Assembly: GCA_039794405.1 (NCBI GenBank)
Contig: JBDIVL010000037.1
Location: forward strand, 1-40,049
Reading direction: 5' to 3'
Length of the DNA stretch: 40,049 nt
DNA from: JBDIVL01 sp039794405
Lineage (GTDB): Bacteria; Planctomycetota; Brocadiia; Brocadiales; Brocadiaceae
The stretch's first letter is position 1. Each line of letters opens with the position of its first letter. The translations under genes were made by a program, and so were the position numbers. A model generated the notes under the pieces. The model was not told where the DNA came from. It saw only the letters and a program-made list of their open reading frames with translations, and did no database searches. Positions 17,595 through 24,795 of this stretch are shown in pieces.

Positions 17595-20378
17595 TTATTC
17601 GCCTTGTTTTGTGAATGTATTATATTTTTCTTTAAGGCTCTTTATTACATCAGTAATAAAAAATGTCAGCGAGGAAAATACAAAAATAATAATCCAATCC
17701 TTTAATCCTAAGGGTACTACCTTAAAGATGTCTCTAAAATAAGGAATAGAGACGATGGTTGCCTGCATAGCAAATGAGATCCCATTTCCCACGAGAAGCT
17801 TCTTGTTGGCAAAAGCGCCAATTTCAGATAACGGGCGTTTTACATTTCTACAGTTAAAGGAATGAAATAGCTGAGAGATTACCAATACACAGAAGGCAAC
17901 CGTCCTCGCTCGGTCAAGATCGCTCTTTAAGGTACCGCCTGAACAGCAAGGTATCAACTCATTCAGGATCCAGGAATGGAGATTGCCGGATTCTCCGTTG
18001 CTTGTGTAATATAAGGCACACAAATAAGCCAGAATGGTGCTCAATGCAATGAGAAAACCTTGCAGGATAATGAGTATGCCAAGGTTTCGGTCGATGATTT
18101 GCTTTGTTGGTCTTCTCGAAGGCCCTTTCATAATATCCGGATCCACTATGTCGATTCCTAACGCTAATGCAGGCAATCCATCGGTTACAATATTCATCCA
18201 TAATATCTGGATGGGGAGGAATGGTATGGGAAGGTTAAAAACGGATATGAAGAGCATGGTCAAGATTTCACCGGCATTGCAGGAGAGCAGATAGTGAATA
18301 GATTTTTTTATATTATCGTAAATACCTCTTCCTTCTTTGACTGCCGCAACAATGGATGTAAAGTTATCATTAGTGATAACCATATCTGAAGTTTCTTTGG
18401 TAAGATCAGTACCGGTGATACCCATAGATATCCCGACGTCTGCCTCTTTTATAGCAGGCGCATCATTGATACCATCACCTGTCACAGCAACAATGGCATT
18501 GTGTTTTTTCCATGCCTTTACGATCCGAAGTTTATGCTCGGCAGAGACCCGCGCGTATACAGCTATTTTTTGTACTTCTTTTTCTAATGTCTCATCGGAA
18601 AGGATATCCAGTTCTACTCCATCGACAGCCTTTAAATTTTTCGTCAGAATCCCCAGTTCTTCACCGATTGCCCTGGCTGTGTTTTTGTGGTCTCCAGTAA
18701 TCATAACCGTTCTAATACCTGCCCTGCGACACGTAGCAACGGCATCTTTTACTTCTGGTCTGGGAGGGTCTATCATTGCTATGAGGCCTGCAAAAATCAT
18801 ATCTTTTTCAATGTCAGAGGTTAGATTCGTACCATCACGATCAATCGGTTTGAATGCCATACCAAGGATGCGTAAGGCATTTTCCGCCATTTGTGAATTC
18901 TCATACAGGATTATACGGATATCATCTTTTGTTAAATCCCTTATCACTCCCTCAACGTAAATTCTTGTACAATCTTTTAAGATAACATCGGGTGCTCCCT
19001 TCTCATAAACAAATGAAGCAGGGGAGATACCTCTAATTGTAGACATTTTTTTTCGTTCAGAATCAAATGGGATCTCTGAAATAAGGGGATACTGTTTTTC
19101 TAAATACTCTTTCCATATGTTGACCTTTGCAGCTACGCACAGGATAGCACCTTCAGTAGGATCACCAATAATCCTCCATGTATTATCGTCTTTTTTTAGA
19201 TATGCATTGTTACATAATGTACCAATCTCCAGAGTCTTTCTGATCGCTTTTTGATCAGTTTCTGAAAGGGGAGAGCCATCTATAGAAAAGTTTCCCTCGG
19301 GTGCATAGCCAGTTCCTGAAACATCGATTATTTTACCATTGACATATATTTTTCTCACGGTCATCTCATTCTGGGTTAAGGTACCTGTTTTGTCTGTGCA
19401 AATGGCCGTAATACATCCCAGGGTTTCTACTGCTGACAGTTTTCGAATTAATACATGACGTTTCACCATGCGCTGTGCACCGAGGGCTAATGCTATCGTT
19501 ACTATAGCCGGCAACCCTTCAGGTATGGCAGCAACCGCGAGGCTTATTGACATGAGAAAGGCCTCTAATAACGGGTCTTTTCTCCAAAGTTCTAAAAGGA
19601 AAACGATGGTTACAATTCCTAGACCCAAGTAGACCAACTTTTTCCCAAAGGTTTGAAGTTTGATCTGTAGCGAGGTTTCTTTTGCTCCTACCTTCTGGAT
19701 AATGCCCGCAATTTTACCTAATTCAGTTTGCATTCCTGTCGATACTACAATGTATGTACCCTTACCACCCGTAACGGAAGTACCCATAAAGACCATATTT
19801 TTTCTATCTCCGATAGGCAGGGAAGGATTCGTAAGTGCCTCTGTAGACTTACTAACAGGCGTAGACTCACCGGTGAGGGAGGCTTCTTGGACTCTTAGAC
19901 TGAATAAGGAACAAAGTCTTCCGTCAGCAGGGATAGAATCTCCGGCTTCCAGCAAAACAATATCACCGGGAACGATATCATAAGAAGGGATAGATTTTAC
20001 TTCACCATTACGGATGATTTTTGAGAAAGGTACAGACATTTTTTGTAAAGTTGCAAGGGATTTCTCTGCCCGGTATTCCTGGATAAATGCGATGATAGCA
20101 TTCATGACAACGATAACAATAATGGCTATCGCATCGTCTAATTCTTTTAAAACACCAGAAAGCAAGGCGGCAGCAATTAATATCCAAACGATAAAGTTGT
20201 TAAACTGTCCTAAAAAAATCAGAAAATGGGAAACATCCCTTTTTTTTTCTAGTTGGTTATATCCGTATTTCTGAATCTTGTTTTCTGCATCAATCTGACT
20301 AATTCCTGTATTGATATCTGTATCAAGGTTCTTTATTACCTCACTAATTTTCATGGTATGCCAAGGTATTTCTGCCAT
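17595..20378 (-). CDS. Calcium-type P-type cation ATPase (PacL-like)
   Basis: The 927-residue ATPase has all P-type motifs: an N-terminal cation-ATPase domain, the actuator loop LTGESTPV, the membrane-helix-4 motif AAIPEGLPA of type IIA pumps, the phosphorylation site CTDKTGTLT, the nucleotide-binding domain (SERKKMSTI, EKGAPD), MITGDH, and TGDGINDAPAIKEADVGISMG in the hinge. Ten membrane segments are expected. PEGLP points to calcium or a similar cation (PacL/SERCA group), although Na+ or Mn2+ pumps are related. The C-terminal membrane domain is interrupted by a Cys-Cys segment (IPCCSGGTLKSDLDRA). A deleted relic of a paralogue lies at 30762-31255. A CRP/FNR-like palindrome is found 43-60 bases upstream of the start. 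Confidence 0.93.
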   Translation of the reverse strand: MAEIPWHTMKISEVIKNLDTDINTGISQIDAENKIQKYGYNQLEKKRDVSHFLIFLGQFNNFIVWILIAAALLSGVLKELDDAIAIIVIVVMNAIIAFIQEYRAEKSLATLQKMSVPFSKIIRNGEVKSIPSYDIVPGDIVLLEAGDSIPADGRLCSLFSLRVQEASLTGESTPVSKSTEALTNPSLPIGDRKNMVFMGTSVTGGKGTYIVVSTGMQTELGKIAGIIQKVGAKETSLQIKLQTFGKKLVYLGLGIVTIVFLLELWRKDPLLEAFLMSISLAVAAIPEGLPAIVTIALALGAQRMVKRHVLIRKLSAVETLGCITAICTDKTGTLTQNEMTVRKIYVNGKIIDVSGTGYAPEGNFSIDGSPLSETDQKAIRKTLEIGTLCNNAYLKKDDNTWRIIGDPTEGAILCVAAKVNIWKEYLEKQYPLISEIPFDSERKKMSTIRGISPASFVYEKGAPDVILKDCTRIYVEGVIRDLTKDDIRIILYENSQMAENALRILGMAFKPIDRDGTNLTSDIEKDMIFAGLIAMIDPPRPEVKDAVATCRRAGIRTVMITGDHKNTARAIGEELGILTKNLKAVDGVELDILSDETLEKEVQKIAVYARVSAEHKLRIVKAWKKHNAIVAVTGDGINDAPAIKEADVGISMGITGTDLTKETSDMVITNDNFTSIVAAVKEGRGIYDNIKKSIHYLLSCNAGEILTMLFISVFNLPIPFLPIQILWMNIVTDGLPALALGIDIVDPDIMKGPSRRPTKQIIDRNLGILIILQGFLIALSTILAYLCALYYTSNGESGNLHSWILNELIPCCSGGTLKSDLDRARTVAFCVLVISQLFHSFNCRNVKRPLSEIGAFANKKLLVGNGISFAMQATIVSIPYFRDIFKVVPLGLKDWIIIFVFSSLTFFITDVIKSLKEKYNTFTKQGE

Positions 20379-20420
20379 AGGTTTTTTCTTTCAATAAATT
20401 TATCTTTTTAAAACATATAA

Positions 20421-20473
20421 GATGTGACATGTCACATCCTTTATCGATACGCTTCTGTGTCTGTCACATATAG
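20421..20473. promoter_or_regulatory. Palindromic operator-like element upstream of the P-type ATPase
   Basis: An 18-bp perfect palindrome centred on TGTGACATGTCACA (20421-20438) is followed, after 15 bases, by CTTCTGTG and GTCACATA. The same two-part arrangement, with identical 15-base spacing, is found at 34133-34185. The TGTGA-N4-TCACA shape resembles sites of the CRP/FNR family. It lies 43-95 bases upstream of the ATPase start. Confidence 0.55.
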
Positions 20474-20655
20474 ATTACTTTAATTGTAGAGGAGTTTTCA
20501 ATTTTATGTAAGCGGCTTTCAGGGCAACACAATAAAGGAGAGACGCAGGGTTTTGCGCCTGTATCCCGTACCTTTCTGGTTGATTTAATTGTCTGCGATT
20601 GAAACGAAATGTTTTGGTATGTTTCCTATGTATGGGTCCGTCAAAAATACACAGG

Positions 20656-20710
20656 CCAATGCTAAACATATGGTTCGATCTACAAGATTGAACCAACCAT
20701 GAAGTCGTAT
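20656..20710. repeat. Hairpin repeat, second copy of the 6373 element
   Basis: GGTTCGATC, TACAA and GATTGAACC (20672-20694) form a hairpin followed by CAACCATGAAGTCGT, as at 6373-6412. The leftward open frames across this stretch are not supported as genes. Confidence 0.5.
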
Positions 20711-20814
20711 ACGGGAGCCAGCCTGTACGGGGAGGAAAAAACCTTCCCTCCCCCTATCATTGAAAAGTAGCCGGAGGCCTAACGTGATGTTTAAGAATTT
20801 CAGTGTTTCGTTGT

Positions 20815-20874
20815 AGGGACGAAGCATTTGCTATCAAGAATATAAAGATTGCATATCAGCAAATGCTTCGCCCT
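20815..20874. repeat. 60-bp inverted repeat (AGGGACGAAGCATTTGCT type)
   Basis: Arms of about 17 bp at 20815-20832 and 20858-20874 face each other. The preceding text (GAATTTCAGTGTTTCG) matches that before the element at 5494, so both insertions seem to have targeted, or to include, the same flanking repeat. Confidence 0.6.
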
Positions 20875-20954
20875 GCTGTGGCCATAAACAAAGCCGCCGA
20901 AAGCCTAATTTAATGCGTAGGGATTCCAAAGTTTGTCAAATCGTACCGGATAAT

Positions 20955-21019
20955 CCCCTAAATCCCCCTTTTTTAATGGGGACTTGAGGAAAGCCCCTTA
21001 ATAAAGGGGGTAGGGGGTT
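20955..21019. repeat. C/G-run inverted repeat
   Basis: CCCCTAAATCCCCCTTT and AAAGGGGGTAGGGGG face each other around a GGGGACTTGAGG core. It resembles the widespread short intergenic repeats of many bacteria and is not a gene. Confidence 0.5.
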
Positions 21020-21272
21020 GTTTTTGGCCATCATTTGTTATATATACAAAAGTCGCTGCCAAAGGCAGCCTAACTTGATATTTATGCCCTTTTTCTTAAT
21101 TTAACAAAAATGCCGGATGGGGGGAAGGAGAACATGTGTGGTCATGGGGATTCGCAGGTGGGATGAGAAACCATGCCTTTTTTAGATCTTACCGAATGGA
21201 TAAATAATTGTTTGGATAATACACCCGAAGATTCTTTCCTATACAATCAAGCTCTTTTTATTTATGGCAATA

Positions 21273-21500
21273 GAAACCACAGATTCCACCGATTATATAA
21301 GGTTAGGGGTATATTTTATCCGGGAAAACCTGTATTACAAATTTATAAAACCCCGCTTTTTTAGTAAAATTTGATGGAATACTTTGAGAGAATGAGCCAC
21401 TAAAGCACAAAGACACGAGAAATATTTTTTCTTTGTGCCTTGGTGTCTTTGTGACAAGGTTTTGGCTGTGGCTTCGCCACACTGTGAAATCTGTGGTTCT
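21273..21500. repeat. Nested inverted repeat of about 230 bp
   Basis: Outer arms AGAAACCACAGATTCCAC (21273-21290) and GTGAAATCTGTGGTTCT (21484-21500) enclose an inner pair GCACAAAGACAC (21405-21416) and GTGTCTTTGTG (21443-21453). Together with the elements at 20656, 20815 and 20955 this fills most of the 1.2-kb gene-free stretch from 20440 to 21581. Confidence 0.5.
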
Positions 21501-21581
21501 AAATCCTCTTATTGGCCTAAGGATTCTGCTTCGTTAGCATACGGTAAGATATTTGTAATGTTTCACGTGTTATTATGCTGC

Positions 21582-22142
21582 TTATTCTTCCTCCTCTTCC
21601 GTCTCTTCAGTCTTTAACATGGCAGCCGCTTTTCGACACAGGGGACATACAAGGACGTCTGTTCCACATACTTCGCAACTATGAACCATGAACCCATCTA
21701 CCGTATTTTCACATTCCGGGCATACCATACTCTTCTCTGCAAGTGTCCTTCCCCACGGTGTGCTCTCACGTCTTACCTTGCATTTTGGGCATATAAATGG
21801 TCTTTCAACTTCGTGTTTAGGCGCCAGGCCTTTTTCAAGATGTTTATGTACTTCTTTTTCTGTTTTAGATAATGGTACTCTTTCTTGTTCTTCCCGTATT
21901 TCAACTTCATGTCTGGGCGCTAAGCCTTTTTCCTGGTGTTTATGTACTTCCTTCTCGGATTCAGGAGATAGAACTCTTTTTGGCTTTTTGATTATTTCTA
22001 CCTCATGTTCAGGTGATAGACCTTTTTCAAAGTGTTTATGTGTTTCTTCCTTCCCGGCACAAAGACAGTTTCCCGGGAACATTGCAATGATAAATGATGT
22101 AACCGTACATCCAATAATTCCTGGAAAAATTTTCTTTACCAT
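21582..22142 (-). CDS. Exported zinc-ribbon protein with EKGL repeats
   Basis: The 186-residue protein has a signal peptide (about residues 1-29), then three copies of a KHxEKGLxPxHEVE motif repeating every 33 residues or so (HKHFEKGLSPEHEVE, HKHQEKGLAPRHEVE, HKHLEKGLAPKHEVE) separated by charged spacers, and a C-terminal double zinc ribbon (CPKCKVRRES, CPECENTVDG, CEVCGTDVLVCPLC) with an acidic tail. Cysteine pairs suggest binding of zinc or another metal outside the cytoplasm. The paralogue at 30041-30598 has one EKGL motif and a doubled ribbon. No named family is recognised. The repeated motif has conserved His, Lys and Glu that might also bind metal; this is inference. Confidence 0.8.
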   Translation of the reverse strand: MVKKIFPGIIGCTVTSFIIAMFPGNCLCAGKEETHKHFEKGLSPEHEVEIIKKPKRVLSPESEKEVHKHQEKGLAPRHEVEIREEQERVPLSKTEKEVHKHLEKGLAPKHEVERPFICPKCKVRRESTPWGRTLAEKSMVCPECENTVDGFMVHSCEVCGTDVLVCPLCRKAAAMLKTEETEEEEE

Positions 22143-22248
22143 ATGATGTCCTCCATTTTCTGGAAAAATTAAGTAGGCCTTTACTGCAAAGATAATTACA
22201 CTAATATAGCAAAAAAGATACCAGGCTTGCTATTTTAGCCGTATGTTT

Positions 22249-22389
22249 TATAGTACTCAAGAGATGAAACCGAACAGTATTCTAGATCGGGTGGCACGGA
22301 CAAACTCGTTTGTCCGTGATGGTGTAATCAAATCGTGGTTCATTTTGTTTTATTATGTGATGTTCGGTTTTCATCTGTTGGATGCTATA
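22249..22389. mobile_element. MITE-like element with imperfect terminal inverted repeats
   Basis: The left end TATAGTACTCAAGAGATGAA with ACCGAACA (22249-22276) is an inverted match to the right end at 22361-22389 (reverse complement TATAGCATCCAACAGATG then AAAACCGAACA). Inside is a perfect hairpin, CACGGACAAA with loop CTCG (22295-22318). At 141 bp it cannot code for a transposase. TA at both ends is compatible with a TA-targeting family such as IS630/Tc1, which is inference. Confidence 0.6.
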
Positions 22390-22573
22390 ATGCAAGGCTA
22401 ACTTGGTACTCGCACGAAAGATATGGTATATTAAAAGCAAAAATCTTTTAAAGACGGAGCATTTCTCCTTAAAAAATTTAAGAAGCTTGGGTCGCTTGTG
22501 GGCATGCCCGGGTAATATGAAAAGGCTAAGAGAATGTGATAAACTATTACAAACACTGAAAACTGAGGTGCAA

Positions 22574-22912
22574 ATGGAAAAAACCGAGATTGCTAGGTCA
22601 ATGTTCTTTTTTATACTTGCTGGGCTATGTGAAATAGGGGGTGGATACCTGATATGGCTTTGGCTGAGGGAGGGAAAGAGTATCTGGCTTGGTTTATCTG
22701 GTGCAATAGTACTTATTGTCTATGGAATTATACCAACCCTCCAGCCTGTAAATTTTGGACGGGTCTATGCTGCATATGGCGGTGTCTTTATAGTCCTCTC
22801 TATTTTGTGGGGCTGGAAGGTTGATAGGATAAGTCCGGATAAATATGACTTGATAGGGGGGCTTATTGCCCTTATTGGTGTATTTATTATCATGTATTGG
22901 CCAAGGGGATGA
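22574..22912 (+). CDS. YnfA/UPF0060 family membrane protein, copy 1
   Basis: From the ATG at 22574 (GAGGTG seven bases upstream) the protein has 112 residues and four membrane helices: ARSMFFFILAGLCEIGGGYL, SIWLGLSGAIVLIVYGII, YAAYGGVFIVLSILWGWKVD and LIGGLIALIGVFIIMYWPRG. The GLCEIGGGYLIW and AAYGGVFI segments are hallmarks of UPF0060/YnfA, a branch related to small multidrug-resistance transporters. The frame is open for 57 codons upstream, but these lie in non-coding sequence and do not fit the family. The paralogue at 28990-29328 is very similar over its full length. Substrate unknown. Confidence 0.88.
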   Translation: MEKTEIARSMFFFILAGLCEIGGGYLIWLWLREGKSIWLGLSGAIVLIVYGIIPTLQPVNFGRVYAAYGGVFIVLSILWGWKVDRISPDKYDLIGGLIALIGVFIIMYWPRG

Positions 22913-23263
22913 TACACTTAATAAAAAAGCAGTAAACGAAGAGATGATCCGCCTGGGGCGTCTCTCCGTGGAGAATCTGAAAAAGAAAACGGATATTTGT
23001 CTGCTGATCAGATATCTCTTCTGCCTTTTCTTCATCATCTGTTATCAGCTTCTGTATTTCCTGGTCTATAAGCCATGCTACATCCTCTCTAAGCCGTTTC
23101 AGTTGTATAAGTTCTATAAGTTCTCTCTCCAGAAAGGGGTGTTCTTCACCCCTTTCCACATTAATAGGTCCTATCCTTTCGCTCATTTCCCATTGGGTGA
23201 CCATTTTTCAGCAAGAATAGTTGTCTTTTTCAGATCGTTCTGTGTGCCAGTATTTATATACGG
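22890..23263 (-). pseudogene. ftsH: Relic of the C-terminal peptidase domain of FtsH
   Basis: The leftward translation reads, across a -1 frameshift in an A-run near 23205, NTGTQNDLKKTTILAE and then KMVTQWEMSERIGP, followed by GEEHPFLEREL, AWLIDQEIQKLI and EEKAEEI. This matches the end of FtsH (TGAxNDLxxAT.. MVTxWGMSxxLGP .. FLGRE .. IDxEVxxII). The AAA ATPase domain and the HExxH zinc site are missing, so no function is expected. The relic overlaps the 3' end of the YnfA gene, and no start codon with a ribosome site is present. A 104-codon open frame over the downstream part should not be annotated as a gene. Confidence 0.75.
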
Positions 23264-23399
23264 AGAAATTCTGGTAAGTTATATGCTGTTTTCCTTATGA
23301 TATGGCATTTATTTTGATATTTCAGTTAATTACAAATGAAAAACCTGGTTTACTTATAAAGATAAATCTCAAGTTATGTTTTTAAAGGAGTTCCTGTAG

Positions 23400-24728
23400 A
23401 TGGGGTGGCTTGTCTTTAGTATTATCCCTTTCATTATTATGATGATATTAATGTATATACCTTTACCGGGTTTAGTACACGCATACATGCCACAAATCAT
23501 GATGATTATTGCCACGGTAACGGTGTTAGGCCCTGGGATACCTTTTTTTGCCTGTGCATATGAATCTATTAAGAACCGATGTGCTACGATGTGTGTGCTG
23601 ATTTCTATAGGTGTTTTATCTGCATATTCTTATGGTTGCCTAGCATCTCAAGATATCTTTGATGTATCAGGTCATGCCTTTTTTATGACTGCAGTGATGC
23701 TCATTACCTTTAGCCATATCGGAGAATATATGGAAGAACGGGTAAAGAAAAGGGCAGATAAAGTACTCCGGAAGTTCCTGGAAGTAAGTACTCATGGGGT
23801 TCAGGTATTTTCAACAGAAAAAAAAGTGTATATGGATAAGGCACATTTCCGGCATTTTGTAGACAAGGTAACTCATACGTTTACTCCAATAGCAGTTGGT
23901 TTATCTATAGCAACTTTTTTCTGTTGGTATTTCCTCTTTTATTACCTTGCTGGTGAGCATTACTTCCTATGGGCCTTAAAGATGGCAATTGCAGTACTTG
24001 TGATCTCGACTCCATGTTCTCTCTGTTGGGCTGCTCCGACGGCTACTATGGCTGCCAGCAAAATGGGATTGAGACATTCTATCCTTATAAAACAAACCAG
24101 CGTGTTAGAAAAAGCCGCACAGTTAGATGTTCTGGTATTTGATATGGATAAGATAAAACATGATATAAGAAATGTTGTGAAATTATTAGGAAGGATGAAT
24201 ATAAGGGTTGTTGTGATGACCGAAGATAATGAGGCAAGGTTTGCAACATCAGGGATTGGTATCGACGAATACCATATCAGAATTCCCTCCTCTGAAAAAA
24301 GAGAGATTATAAAGACTTTCCAGAAACAAGGTATGAGGGTTGGTGTTGTTAACTGTGGTGTCTACGATATCTCCACCATGGCACAAGCCGATGTGCGGAT
24401 CGTTCTCGCTGCAGAGGTGGATATTTCAGAGGAGACCGGAGATATTATCATAATGGGGGACGATATGACGGATGTTGTGAGGTCAATTCAACTTGGACGA
24501 ATAACATTACTGAAGATAAAGCAGAATGTTTTTTGGGCGTTTCTTTTTAATGTAATTGGGATTGCCATTGCGGCCGGGGTTTTATATCCATCTTTTGGTA
24601 TAAGCCTAAAATCAGAGCATGCAGAATTAGCGATGGTGCTTTCATCTTTCTTGGTAGTGATAAACTCCCTTTTACTGAAGCGTGCCTTCCTTCACTATGG
24701 ATATTTTTTAAGCCATACAAAAAGTTGA
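23400..24728 (+). CDS. Shrunken, apparently non-catalytic P1B-ATPase-like membrane protein
   Basis: The 442-residue protein aligns in order with heavy-metal P-type ATPases, which have 700-800 residues, but lacks key parts. Membrane helices 1-4 are present (1-24, 31-55, 62-82, 92-110); the actuator domain is reduced to about 30 residues without TGES. The metal-site helix has STPCSLCWAAP (residues 203-213) instead of CPCALGLATP. The phosphorylation site DKTGT is replaced by FDMDK (247-251). The nucleotide domain is deleted. TGDN reads TEDN and GDGIND reads NCGVYD. The last two helices are intact. Despite this the frame is open throughout, with AAAGGAG upstream. It may be a metal-binding or regulatory pseudoenzyme, or a young pseudogene. 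Confidence 0.8.
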   Translation: MGWLVFSIIPFIIMMILMYIPLPGLVHAYMPQIMMIIATVTVLGPGIPFFACAYESIKNRCATMCVLISIGVLSAYSYGCLASQDIFDVSGHAFFMTAVMLITFSHIGEYMEERVKKRADKVLRKFLEVSTHGVQVFSTEKKVYMDKAHFRHFVDKVTHTFTPIAVGLSIATFFCWYFLFYYLAGEHYFLWALKMAIAVLVISTPCSLCWAAPTATMAASKMGLRHSILIKQTSVLEKAAQLDVLVFDMDKIKHDIRNVVKLLGRMNIRVVVMTEDNEARFATSGIGIDEYHIRIPSSEKREIIKTFQKQGMRVGVVNCGVYDISTMAQADVRIVLAAEVDISEETGDIIIMGDDMTDVVRSIQLGRITLLKIKQNVFWAFLFNVIGIAIAAGVLYPSFGISLKSEHAELAMVLSSFLVVINSLLLKRAFLHYGYFLSHTKS

Positions 24729-24795
24729 ATATGGCACTCCATGCTTGAAACTGCTGTAACATAAAATTACGTAAATTAAACTGATAATCAGAGTT

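Noticed and set aside
20475..20827. Two leftward open frames of 73 and 80 codons
   Set aside because: They cross repeats with copies elsewhere and have no ribosome site.
21173..21364. A 63-codon rightward open frame after the ATPase spacer
   Set aside because: It crosses the left arm of a nested inverted repeat; composition is not protein-like and no family is recognised, although its beginning (MPFLDLTEWINN) is plausible.
22403..22573. A 57-codon N-terminal extension of the first YnfA gene
   Set aside because: The paralogue at 28990 starts at the equivalent of 22574, and GAGGTG lies just before that ATG.
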